Below are positions 19,020 through 26,845 of a DNA stretch of 34,575 bases, in pieces. A program made the translations under genes and the position numbers. The DNA lies in contig CAKOXG010000012.1 in the NCBI GenBank assembly GCA_934130025.1, forward strand, positions 1 to 34,575. Direction: 5' to 3'. Numbering within the stretch: position 1 is the stretch's first letter; each line of letters opens with the position of its first letter. This stretch comes from an uncultured Clostridia bacterium (GTDB lineage: Bacteria; Bacillota; Clostridia; TANB77; CAG-508). The notes beneath the pieces are model-generated. The model ran no database searches. It was not told the origin of the DNA and saw only the letters and a program-made list of their open reading frames with translations.

Positions 19020-19310
19020 TTAATAAGGAAATCTTTCGTATATATACCTAATGATGCTATCTGCATTGTTAGGTGTTATTTTTACAAGCATACCCTTATC
19101 TAAGCTAATCCACATAACAATATCGTAGTCGTCAATATTATCTAAAAAAACGCCAAGGAGTGTAATCATTTCAACAGGATTTTCAAAAGAGTGTTCCCAT
19201 TCCAAAGTATTTTGATAAATTCCAGGCATGTGATTTTTATCATAAAATCTTGACAAAAAATCAAATATTGCACCATCCGTATTACTGTAAAGCTGAACAA
19301 TCGGGTACAT
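19020..19310 (-). CDS. Hypothetical protein, 96 aa
   Basis: Minus-strand gene with AAAGGA ten bases before its ATG at 19310. The protein is soluble, acidic and aromatic-rich (for example FYDKNHMPGIYQNTLEWEHS). It has no membrane segment and no motif I know. Its stop lies only six bases from the gpsA stop, so the two genes converge. The good ribosome site and even residue make-up favour a real gene. I cannot suggest a function. Confidence 0.65.
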   Translation of the reverse strand: MYPIVQLYSNTDGAIFDFLSRFYDKNHMPGIYQNTLEWEHSFENPVEMITLLGVFLDNIDDYDIVMWISLDKGMLVKITPNNADSIIRYIYERFPY

Positions 19311-19477
19311 ATAGATATTATTCCTTTCTTATATTTTTTAAAATAATTAATAAATGCTAATGAAATATTAATTTTAGTGTATGAAAAAATAAAATTAATA
19401 TACATAGAATAAATTGTAAAAAAAGAGGGAAAATAACATAAACAATATAAGAAATTATAGAGAGGAATATTCACTTT

Positions 19478-20177
19478 ATGAAAAAAAATACATGGTTAAA
19501 ATATTTTATAGGCATTGCAATTGTAGCCTTGGCTGCATTTATAATAGTAATGTTCGTAAGCAAAATTATAAATAACGTTTCAGATACATCTGCTCAGTTA
19601 GACAAAAAGGTAAATGATGAATTAAAATACTTAGAAGTATCAATAGAAACGCTAATAAATGATTTTGAAACCTTGAATTTAGACACAGAAATTCAAGCCC
19701 TGTACACAGCGTGGCCAACGATTGCTCTCGATTTAAATGCTCTTAATGTTAATAGTAATAATATTCTAACTTTTAATAACACATTAGATCTACTTGCAGA
19801 TTCTATACAAAATAATGATAAAAACAATTCACTAATTAACATAGCAAATTTGTATAAATTGGTATCAGAATACTATAACGAAACATCAAAAGACACCGAA
19901 AAAAATAAAATTATAGAGGTCAAGTCTAACGTCATATCAGCTTATTCTTTAGTATCATCAGAAAAGTGGGATTTTTCAAAACAATTTCTTGGAAAAGCTG
20001 AAGAAACATTGTTACAAATTGTTAATTCATCACGGGAATACAAAAGAAACAGAACAAAATAAATTAAATAAATCATATATGTTGCTAAAAGAAATTATAA
20101 AATCTTGCAATGAAAAGAACATTAATACATTTATTTTTAAATATAAAAATCTTATTAAGAAACTTGATGATATTTGA
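19478..20177 (+). pseudogene. Membrane-anchored hypothetical gene split by a frameshift
   Basis: The ATG at 19478 (site AGAGAGGA) opens a 194-residue frame: an N-terminal membrane anchor (about 9-30), then a helical outer domain rich in Leu, Asn and Thr. It stops at 20062. An overlapping frame without its own ribosome site continues from about 20020 to 20177 with the same character (LNKSYMLLKEIIKSC and FKYKNLIKKLDDI). Removing or adding one base near 20025-20055 would join them into about 230 residues. The break could be a mutation, a sequencing error or a natural short form. The function is unknown. Confidence 0.5.
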
Positions 20178-20185
20178 AACCATCA

Positions 20186-20214
20186 TTGACTTTTCGGCAT
20201 CTTTAGAGTAAAAT
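20186..20214 (+). promoter_or_regulatory. rnpB promoter
   Basis: TTGACT (20186-20191), a 17-base spacer and TAAAAT (20209-20214). The start near 20221 coincides with the 5' strand of RNase P helix P1. Confidence 0.75.
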
Positions 20215-20222
20215 AGACATTA

Positions 20223-20605
20223 GGGTAAATTGAACGGTCGCGTACTGCAAGGTCGAAAGACAGCATACGAGGAAAGTCCGGGCTCCAAAGAGCAATGATG
20301 CTGGATAACGTCCAGTGAGGGAAACCTTAAGGAAAGTGCAACAGAAAATAACCGCCATATTTCAGAATATATGCAAGGCCTAGCCTTGCAAAATAGCTCT
20401 GAATGGTAAGGATGAAAAGGCGAGGTAAGAGCTCACCGCCCGTGTGGAGACACAAGGGGTCTGTGTAAACCCCATCTGGAGCAACACCGAATATAAGAAG
20501 GCTAAGGCTGCTCGCCGTCTTCTGCTTGGTGGCTTGAGGCATATAGCAATATGTGTACTAGATAAATGGCCGTTCTAGACAGAACCCGGCTTATAGATTT
20601 ACCTA
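20223..20605 (+). ncRNA. rnpB: RNase P RNA, type A
   Basis: The catalytic RNA that matures tRNA 5' ends. Conserved blocks are plain: GAGGAAAGTCCGGGCTCC near the 5' end, GGGAAACC and AGAAAATAACCGCC in the middle, and AGACAGAACCCGGCTTATAG at the 3' end. The last pairs back as in all bacterial RNase P RNAs. Helix P1 closes the molecule: GGTAAAT (20224-20230) with ATTTACC (20597-20603). The overall layout is type A, usual in Clostridia and unlike the type B of Bacillus. A promoter and a terminator flank it exactly. Confidence 0.96.
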
Positions 20606-20607
20606 AA

Positions 20608-20651
20608 AATTAATTATTTAGTTATATTGGCTAAATAATTAATTTTTTTGT
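20608..20651. terminator. Bidirectional terminator, rnpB and rluA-type gene
   Basis: A perfect 14-pair stem (20608-20621 with 20631-20644), with T after it on the plus strand and A before it. It ends rnpB rightward and the convergent pseudouridine synthase leftward, whose stop lies inside the stem. Confidence 0.85.
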
Positions 20652-21526
20652 CTAATAATACCAAGTATATCACTCGGAATTGGAGCCTTTAAAATCATAC
20701 TTTGATGAGTTACAGGATGCAGGAATTCCACTTTATAAGCATGTAGAGCCTGCCTTGATATTATGGAAGATTCATTACCATACAAACTATCACCAACAAT
20801 TGGATGCCCTATATATGACATATGAACACGAATTTGATGAGTTCTTCCTGTTTCAAGAGAAATCTCAAGAACAGAAAATTTTTCCGAAATCTCATTTATT
20901 ACTTTGTAATGAGTTATCGAACTATCTCCTAAAGGGCTTACACATCTTTCAATTATACTATTTTCCTTCCTAGAAATTGGAGCATCAATTGTTCCAACTT
21001 TATCTTCAAAAATTCCTTCACAAACAGCAATATAAGTTTTTTTAAATGTCTTATTCTGCATCTGTTTTGATAAAATATCATGAATATATTCATTTTTTGC
21101 AAATATAACTATACCAGAAGTATTTTTATCAAGTCTATTCACAGGTCTAATTTTCTTGTGAAGATTGATTTTATCAAAATAATACTTTACGCCGTTAGAT
21201 AAACTATCAGAAAAGTGAAGAACAGATGGATGTACAGGAAGCCCCGAAGGCTTATCCAGTGCAAGAATAAAATCGTCTTCATACAATATATTTAAAGGAA
21301 TATCATTTGGAAGTACGTTGGAATTATCCTCTTCAAAGTCAATTACAATAGTTATTACATCGCCATTTACTATGGGCCTATCCAAATAAGTGGGAAGTCC
21401 ATTCAAAAATATTTTGTTATTTTTATGTAGCTTAATACGCAGCACTGAAGAAATATTAAAATAATTTGTAACAACTTGTCTTACAGTAAAAAAATCATCC
21501 TCTTTTTTGATATATTCTAGAATCAT
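20639..21526 (-). CDS. RluA-family pseudouridine synthase, 295 aa
   Basis: It isomerises specific uridines in rRNA or tRNA. An N-terminal S4-like domain (about 1-65, with VLRIKLHKNNKIFLNG) precedes the catalytic domain. The latter has LDKPSGLPVHP, the active-site block RPVNRLDKNTSGIVIFAKN with nucleophile D133, and ETGRTHQIRVHMSYIGHPIVGD. The usual His of HRLD is Asn here, as in many clostridial members. Which uridine is modified cannot be told. An ATG at 21538 is in frame, but its GGAGGA codons form the ribosome site of the ATG at 21526, which is chosen. Confidence 0.92.
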   Translation of the reverse strand: MILEYIKKEDDFFTVRQVVTNYFNISSVLRIKLHKNNKIFLNGLPTYLDRPIVNGDVITIVIDFEEDNSNVLPNDIPLNILYEDDFILALDKPSGLPVHPSVLHFSDSLSNGVKYYFDKINLHKKIRPVNRLDKNTSGIVIFAKNEYIHDILSKQMQNKTFKKTYIAVCEGIFEDKVGTIDAPISRKENSIIERCVSPLGDSSITHYKVINEISEKFSVLEISLETGRTHQIRVHMSYIGHPIVGDSLYGNESSIISRQALHAYKVEFLHPVTHQSMILKAPIPSDILGIIRQKN

Positions 21527-21573
21527 AAATTCCTCCATAATAAAATTATATATGTATTATGTTATGCTACCTC

Positions 21574-21602
21574 TTGTACTTTTTCACTTTTAAATATATA
21601 AT
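21574..21602 (+). promoter_or_regulatory. pta promoter
   Basis: TTGTAC (21574-21579), a 17-base spacer and TATAAT (21597-21602). The start would be near 21609. It faces a minus-strand promoter that shares its -10 region. Confidence 0.55.
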
Positions 21603-21623
21603 ATGAATATATGAAAAAGTCAA
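21595..21623 (-). promoter_or_regulatory. Promoter of the RluA-type gene
   Basis: On the minus strand, TTGACT (21623-21618), a 17-base spacer and TATATA (21600-21595). It overlaps the -10 of the pta promoter, so only one polymerase can bind at a time. Confidence 0.5.
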
Positions 21624-21644
21624 GTACTAAGAGGAGGATTATAA

Positions 21645-22650
21645 ATGACCTTTATAGAAAAAATGAAAGAACAAGCAAAGCATGACATTAAAACTATAGT
21701 ACTTCCTGAAAGTGAAGATGTGAGAACTTTGGAAGCAACTCAAATGGTTTTAAAGGAAGGCTTTGCTAATATTATATTAATTGGAAATCCTGATGAAATT
21801 AAAAATTTAGCCAATAAAAATGATATAAACATAGAACGGTGCTCAAATTATAAATCCTGCAACATATAATAGGTTTAGTAAATATGCAAGCGATTTATAT
21901 GAGCTAAGAAAAAATAAGGGCATGACATTAGATGATTCTAAAAGAATATTGAAAGAAAATAATAGGTATTTTGCAACGATGATGGTAAAAGAGAATGATG
22001 CAGATGGTTTTGTATCTGGAGCTTGCCATCCTACATCTGATACATTAAGGCCAGCACTTCAAATACTAAAAACTGCTCCTGGAACAAAGCTTGTATCTGC
22101 CTTCTTTATTATGGTATTGAAAGATAAAGAATTTGGAGAAAATGGTGTATTTATATTCGCAGATTCTGGACTTAATGAATATCCAGATGCAGACGCATTG
22201 TCTGAAATTGCAATATCTTCTAGTGAGAGTTTTAAAGAGCTGATAGGTGAAGAACCAAAAGTTGCGATGTTATCATACTCAACACATGGAAGTGCACATT
22301 CGCCATTAACAGATAAAGTTATAGAAGCAACCAAACTTTTGAAAGAAAAAAGACCAGATTTAGTTTGCGATGGAGAAATTCAACTAGATGCAGCAATAAT
22401 TCCAGAAGTAGCAGAAAGAAAAGCTCCAGGCAGCCCCCTAAAAGGTAAAGCCAATATATTGATATTTCCAGATTTGGATGCAGGAAATATTGGATATAAA
22501 TTAACACAAAGGTTTGGCCATGCCGAAGCCTATGGGCCTTTATGCCAAGGCGTTTCAAGAGCTGTAAATGACTTATCGAGAGGATGCTCAAGTGCCGATA
22601 TTGCTGGAGTTATTGCAATAACAGCGGTCCAAGCTCAAAAAATAAATTAA
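21645..22650 (+). pseudogene. pta: Phosphate acetyltransferase, frameshifted
   Basis: Pta exchanges CoA for phosphate on acetyl-CoA, giving acetyl phosphate for the acetate kinases downstream. The first frame (21645-21869) holds the N-terminus IKTIVLPESEDVRTLEAT. The second (open from 21838, stop 22650) continues with GAQIINPATYNRFSKYASDL, RKNKGMTLDD, FVSGACHPTSDTLRPALQI, SYSTHGSAHSP and FPDLDAGNIGYKLTQRF. One surplus base near 21837, in GAACGGTGCT, separates them; without it the protein would be about 334 residues, the normal length. The rest is perfectly conserved, so the change is recent, a sequencing error, or tolerated by frameshifting at a CGG codon. The ribosome site GAGGAGG is strong. 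Confidence 0.85.
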
Positions 22651-22673
22651 AAACAATTAAATAGAAAAATATA

Positions 22674-22786
22674 TATTAGAAATAATTTGTGTTTTGCAAA
22701 ACAAGCCCCGAGCTCGCCTTTCGAGAGGCGTAGCCTCGACCAAGAGCAAAATGGACGAAGTTTAAAAAACAAAATTATTTCTAATA
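22674..22786 (+). ncRNA. Long hairpin element upstream of ackA copy 1
   Basis: Outer arms 22674-22695 and 22764-22786 pair almost fully (TATTAGAAATAATTT with AAATTATTTCTAATA). The inside holds CGAGCTCGCCTTTCGAG, a small hairpin AGGC-GTA-GCCT, then CGACCAAGAG. The element ends 36 bases before the ackA start and just before its ribosome site. A sister element before the second ackA (24052-24178) keeps the core but has a different, still pairing outer stem. It could be a cis-acting leader RNA, a terminator/attenuator, or a dispersed palindromic repeat. Confidence 0.6.
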
Positions 22787-22821
22787 GGTATTGCTTATAA
22801 TCGTGAATTAGGAGGTAGTTT

Positions 22822-24015
22822 ATGAAGATTTTAGTTTTAAACTGTGGTAGTTCTTCTTTAAAATATCAGCTTATAGATATGGATAATGAAAAAGTACTTG
22901 CAAAAGGGTACTTTGAAAGAATTGGCAGTTATGATTCTTTTGTAACTCACAAAGTAAATGGAGAAAAATACAGATATGACGTAATTGCTAGAGACCATGG
23001 AGAAGCAATTAAATTTGTATTAAAACAATTCACAGACGATAAATATCCTGTAATAAATAGCTTAGACGAAATCACAGCAATAGGACACAGGGTTGTTCAT
23101 GGAGGTGAAAAATTCGAAAAATCATGTATAATTACAGAAGATGTAAAAAAAGGAATAGAAGAAGCTATTAGGTTTGCTCCTTTACATAATCCTGCACATT
23201 TACAAGGTATAAAAGCATGTGAAATTAATTTGCCTGGGAAACCTAATATCGCAGTATTTGATACAGCATTTCATCAAACAATGAAAAGAGAGCAGTATTT
23301 ATATCCAATACCATATGAATATTATGAAAAATATGGAATCAGAAAATATGGATTTCACGGAACATCACATAAATATGTTGCACTAAAAATTGCCGAATTA
23401 TTAGGAAGACCATTAAAAGATTTAAAGATAATAAATTGCCATATAGGTCAAGGCGTAAGCTTATGTGCAATTCAAAATGGAGTAAGTGTAGACACAACAA
23501 TGGGCCTAACACCACTTGGTGGAGTTGCAATGGGATCGCGTTCTGGAGATTTGGACCCATCAGTAGTAACCTACCTTATGTCTAAGGAAAACATGAATCC
23601 TGCCCAAATTGAAGAGATTCTTAATAAACGTTCAGGGCTACTTGCACTATCTGGAATATCATTAGACAATAGAGATGTGGAAAGAGCCATAGCACAAGGC
23701 GATGAAAGAGCTATTTCATCTTTGAAAGAATATGATTTTATAATAGCACAATATATAGCAAAAATGGCAGTTAGCATGAACGGAGTAGACGTAATAACAT
23801 TTACAGCAGGAGTAGGGGAGAAAGGTCCTATATCAAGAGCAGATATATGTAGCCACTTAACATTTATGGGTGTGCTTCTGGATGATGAAAAAAACAAAGC
23901 AGTTAGAGATTCAGAAAAGGAAATTTCTAGCGAAAATTCAAGAGTAAAAGTTTGGGTAGTTCCAACAAACGAAGAGTTAATGATAGCAAGAGAAACAATG
24001 GAACTTGTAAAATAG
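22822..24015 (+). CDS. ackA: Acetate kinase, copy 1, 397 aa
   Basis: It converts acetyl phosphate and ADP to acetate and ATP. N-terminal NCGSSSLKYQL, GHRVVHGGEKF, FDTAFHQTM, KYGFHGTSHKYV, VDTTMGLTPLGGVAMGSRSGDLDP, FTAGVGEKG and TNEELMIARET follow the family pattern, with the key Asn7, Arg (HRVVHGG), Asp (VFDTAFH), His (FHGTSH) and late Glu present. Two blocks depart from the common form: CHIGQG in place of CHLGNG, and TPLGG in place of TPLEG. Both ackA copies share these changes, so they mark a subgroup and not a damaged gene. The ribosome site is GGAGGT. It lies after pta in the same direction. Confidence 0.95.
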   Translation: MKILVLNCGSSSLKYQLIDMDNEKVLAKGYFERIGSYDSFVTHKVNGEKYRYDVIARDHGEAIKFVLKQFTDDKYPVINSLDEITAIGHRVVHGGEKFEKSCIITEDVKKGIEEAIRFAPLHNPAHLQGIKACEINLPGKPNIAVFDTAFHQTMKREQYLYPIPYEYYEKYGIRKYGFHGTSHKYVALKIAELLGRPLKDLKIINCHIGQGVSLCAIQNGVSVDTTMGLTPLGGVAMGSRSGDLDPSVVTYLMSKENMNPAQIEEILNKRSGLLALSGISLDNRDVERAIAQGDERAISSLKEYDFIIAQYIAKMAVSMNGVDVITFTAGVGEKGPISRADICSHLTFMGVLLDDEKNKAVRDSEKEISSENSRVKVWVVPTNEELMIARETMELVK

Positions 24016-24051
24016 CCAAAAGTGGACGCCCATTTTGGGGCGAATGCTTAA

Positions 24052-24178
24052 TATACTACGAGCAAACCAAGTTACATTTTTAAAAATAAGGTCGAGCTCG
24101 CCTTTTGAGGAGCTTTAGCTCCGACCAAGAGTGACCTACCAAAATTAAAAAAATGAAATCGGTTTGTGTGTAGTAATA
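24052..24178 (+). ncRNA. Long hairpin element upstream of ackA copy 2
   Basis: Left arm 24052-24081 pairs with right arm 24147-24178 (for example ACTAC with GTAGT and CAAACC with GGTTTG). The core CGAGCTCGCCTTTTGAG, GGAGC-TTTA-GCTCC and CGACCAAGAG matches the element at 22674. In the small hairpin both strands changed together (AGGC/GCCT there, GGAGC/GCTCC here). Upstream, CGCCC/GGGCG (24027-24042) makes another stem right after the first ackA stop. The element ends 46 bases before the second ackA. Confidence 0.6.
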
Positions 24179-24224
24179 TAAAATATGCCGCAACTTAGTT
24201 GGCAATGAAAGAAAGGATTATAAA

Positions 24225-25412
24225 ATGAAAATATTAGTTTTAAATTGTGGTAGTTCATCACTTAAATATCAATTAATCAATATGGAAAATGAGGAAGTAA
24301 TGGCAAAAGGAACATATGAGAGAATAGGAGAGCAATCTTTTGTTACTCATAAAGTAAATGGAGAGAAATTTAGATTTGACCATCCTGTAAAAACACACAA
24401 AGAAGCAATTGACTTTATGACAGAATTATTATTGGATCCTAAATATAATACTATAAAGAGCTTAGCTGATATTGATGGAATTGGTCACAGAGTTGCTCAA
24501 GGCGCAGACAAATTTAGCTCATCAGTTATAATTGATGAAGATGTAATTGCAAAAATTGACGAATGTGCAGCTTTAGCACCAGTTCATAATAAGGCTGCTA
24601 TAACAGGAATTAGAGCTGCTATGGAAGCAATGCCAGGAAAGCCAAATGTTGCAGTATTTGATACAGTTTTCCATCAAACAATACCAGAAGAAAGATATAT
24701 GTATCCAATTCCATACAAATACTACGAAAAATATGGAGTTAGAAAGTACGGATTCCACGGAACATCACATAAATATGTTTCGGCAAGAATTGCAGAACTT
24801 TTAGGAATACCAGTTGAAGAATTAAAAACAGTAGTATGCCATTTAGGACAAGGTGCAAGCTTATGCGCTGTTAAAGGCGGAAAAAGCGTTGATACAACAA
24901 TGGGACTAACACCACTTGGAGGAATTCCAATGTGTGCACGTTCTGGAGACTTAGACCCATCAATAGTAACATATTTGATGAAAAAAGAAAACTTAACACC
25001 AGATGAAATGGAATTAATATTAAACAAAGAATCTGGAATATTAGGACTTTCTGGAGTTTCAGCAGACTTTAGAGATATTGAAGCAGAGGCAGCTAAAGGA
25101 AACAAGAGAGCAGAACTTGCAATAAATGCTTATGCTTACAAAGTAGCTCAATATATAGCTCAATACATTGTCTCACTTGGAGGACTAGACACAATAGTAT
25201 TTACAGCAGGAATTGGAGAAAACCAATATAATGCAAGAAGAAGAATATGTGAAAATTTAAAATGTTTCGGAGTAGAAATTGATGAAGAAAAAAACCACGA
25301 ATTTAGAGATGAAGGAAGAATATCTTCTCCAAATTCAAAAGTAGAAGTCTGGGTAGTTCCAACAAATGAAGAACTAATGATAGCAAGAGACACATTAAAC
25401 CTAATAAAATAA
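24225..25412 (+). CDS. ackA: Acetate kinase, copy 2, 395 aa
   Basis: A second full acetate kinase with the same motifs: NCGSSSLKYQL, FDTVFHQTI, KYGFHGTSHKYV, CHLGQGASLCAV, VDTTMGLTPLGGIPMCARSGDLDP, FTAGIGENQYNARRR and TNEELMIARDT. It differs from copy 1 at one usually fixed site: GHRVAQGADKF where the family has HRVVHGGE. The two copies are similar over their whole length, so they are a tandem duplication that took the upstream hairpin element with it. Copy 2 could have a different acyl preference or expression. The ribosome site is GAAAGGA. Confidence 0.95.
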   Translation: MKILVLNCGSSSLKYQLINMENEEVMAKGTYERIGEQSFVTHKVNGEKFRFDHPVKTHKEAIDFMTELLLDPKYNTIKSLADIDGIGHRVAQGADKFSSSVIIDEDVIAKIDECAALAPVHNKAAITGIRAAMEAMPGKPNVAVFDTVFHQTIPEERYMYPIPYKYYEKYGVRKYGFHGTSHKYVSARIAELLGIPVEELKTVVCHLGQGASLCAVKGGKSVDTTMGLTPLGGIPMCARSGDLDPSIVTYLMKKENLTPDEMELILNKESGILGLSGVSADFRDIEAEAAKGNKRAELAINAYAYKVAQYIAQYIVSLGGLDTIVFTAGIGENQYNARRRICENLKCFGVEIDEEKNHEFRDEGRISSPNSKVEVWVVPTNEELMIARDTLNLIK

Positions 25413-25445
25413 GCAAACAATATACAATTTTATAAACCAAGGGTA

Positions 25446-25475
25446 TTGAAAAGTATATAAAAAAAATGGTAAAAT
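25446..25475 (+). promoter_or_regulatory. Promoter of the 41-aa gene
   Basis: TTGAAA (25446-25451), an 18-base spacer and TAAAAT (25470-25475), about 37 bases before the start codon. Confidence 0.5.
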
Positions 25476-25512
25476 ATATATTACATTCTATCTTAAAAGG
25501 AGGATGAATTAT

Positions 25513-25638
25513 ATGTTGATTGCAATTGCAGTCATCAAAATTGACCTAGTGTGTGCGGCAGTGTTCGCAGCACTGTGGGTTGCAGATGGCCTGAGGTACC
25601 GGAAGTATTATCAGAACCACCTGAACAGCCCAGAATAA
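25513..25638 (+). CDS. Small membrane protein, 41 aa, high GC
   Basis: ATG at 25513 after a strong AAAGGAGGATGA site. The product begins MLIAIAVIKIDLVCAAVF, has one hydrophobic segment (about 1-26) and a polar tail with RYRKYYQNH. Codons such as CTG, CGG, GTG, AAC and CAG dominate and the gene is roughly half G+C, quite unlike its AT-rich surroundings. A promoter and a terminator enclose just this gene. It could be a recently acquired small toxin-like or regulatory membrane peptide. I recognise no family. Confidence 0.6.
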   Translation: MLIAIAVIKIDLVCAAVFAALWVADGLRYRKYYQNHLNSPE

Positions 25639-25647
25639 AGGGTCAAT

Positions 25648-25690
25648 AGTGGCTTTGCTTAACCTTGCTAAGTAAAGCCACTTATATTTT
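25648..25690 (+). terminator. Terminator of the 41-aa gene
   Basis: AGTGGCTTT (25648-25656) pairs with AAAGCCACT (25674-25682), with an inner CTTA/TAAG stem, followed by TATATTTT. Confidence 0.85.
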
Positions 25691-25711
25691 AATACGAAGG
25701 AAATAAAATAT

Positions 25712-26689
25712 ATGATAAACACAGATGGAAATCCACAATTTTTAAATAATTTTTTAGATTATACCACTTCAATTTTAAATAAGTCACCAGCAACAGTAAA
25801 AGAGTATAATTATGATTTGAATAGATTCTTGAAATATATGATGTATCATTTAAAATTAACAGACGAAAAGAACTTTGATAAAATAGACATTCACGATATG
25901 AGTATTGATGATTTAAACAAAATTAAATTGGATGATATACATGCTTACTTGTTTTATCTGGCAAATAGTTGCCAGAGTAAACCAGCAACAAGAGCTAGAA
26001 AAACAGCCAGTATAAGGGTTTTCTTTAAATATATGTCACAAAAAGCTGCACAACCAATGGACCATAACCCTGCACTAAACCTAGAATCTCCTAAGTTAGG
26101 AATACGAGTTCCAAAATATCTTTCTCTAGAAGAGAGTAAAAAACTCTTAGTAGCAACCAATAATGAAGACACAAGAAACAGAGAACGCGATTACGCCATT
26201 ATAACATTGTTCTTAAACTGCGGGATGCGTCTATCAGAACTTGTAGGAATAAACATTAAAGATATAGATTTTGATGAAGCAAAAATGAATGTAACAGGAA
26301 AAGGGAATAAAGAACGAGTTATCTATTTAAATAAATCCTGTATGACAGCACTAGATAACTATCTTGCAATACGCCCTAAAACACAAATAAGACAAGGCTC
26401 AGAAAATGCTTTATTCTTAAGCGAAAGAAGAGAGAGAATAAGCAACAGAACAGTTCAATACGTTGTAAAACAAGAACTTCTACGAGCAGGACTAGACACA
26501 AAAAAATACTCTGTACACAAACTAAGACATACTGCCGCCACATTAATGTATAGATATGGCAATGTAGACATTAGAGCACTACAAGTACTATTGGGACATG
26601 ATAGCATATCGACAACACAGATCTATACTCACGTTGATAATCAACAAATAAGAAACGCAGTAGAAGACAATCCATTAGCAAATTTATAA
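25712..26689 (+). CDS. Xer-type tyrosine recombinase, 325 aa
   Basis: It cuts and rejoins DNA at short paired sites. A SAM-like N-terminal core-binding domain (about 8-115) precedes the catalytic domain. The full active-site set is there: R173 (CGMRLSE), K197 (TGKGNKER), H269 and R272 (HKLRHTAA), H296 (LLGHDSIS) and nucleophile Y305 (TTQIYTHV). Size and motifs match XerC/XerD chromosomal recombinases. Many filamentous phages have no integrase and use the host Xer pair, so this gene beside an inovirus could be the host enzyme or could have come with the element. It is not inside the 23-bp repeats. The ribosome site is GAAGGA. Confidence 0.92.
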   Translation: MINTDGNPQFLNNFLDYTTSILNKSPATVKEYNYDLNRFLKYMMYHLKLTDEKNFDKIDIHDMSIDDLNKIKLDDIHAYLFYLANSCQSKPATRARKTASIRVFFKYMSQKAAQPMDHNPALNLESPKLGIRVPKYLSLEESKKLLVATNNEDTRNRERDYAIITLFLNCGMRLSELVGINIKDIDFDEAKMNVTGKGNKERVIYLNKSCMTALDNYLAIRPKTQIRQGSENALFLSERRERISNRTVQYVVKQELLRAGLDTKKYSVHKLRHTAATLMYRYGNVDIRALQVLLGHDSISTTQIYTHVDNQQIRNAVEDNPLANL

Positions 26690-26833
26690 TACAAGATAAA
26701 AATACTATCTTTAAATCCTTAATTTCAAATAATTAATTAAATTTACAAAAAATATATATTTATAATAAAAAGGGGGAGTGTTGCAACACTAGACTAGAGT
26801 TGGTCAATACCCCTAATTTTATTAGGTGCTTAT
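26690..26833 (+). other. Palindrome-rich intergenic segment
   Basis: A perfect 14-base palindrome AGTGTTGCAACACT (26777-26790) lies between AGGGG (26771-26775) and CCCCT (about 26810-26814), which can pair around it. A small CTAAT/ATTAG hairpin follows. The compact cruciform at the left edge of the phage-derived DNA could be an old origin or packaging hairpin, or the recombinase terminator. Confidence 0.4.
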
Positions 26834-26845
26834 ATTATCAAGTAT

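Noticed and set aside
20327..20542. Minus-strand 71-aa frame inside rnpB
   Set aside because: It is a shadow of the highly structured RNase P RNA and has no ribosome site.
20680..20973. Plus-strand 97-aa frame within the RluA-type gene
   Set aside because: It is antisense to a well-kept enzyme and has no start signal.
22674..24178. The paired hairpins as a miniature transposon (MITE)
   Set aside because: A MITE would keep its terminal repeats. Here the ends differ between copies while pairing is kept, and no target duplications are visible. I kept a dispersed repeat family as an open alternative.
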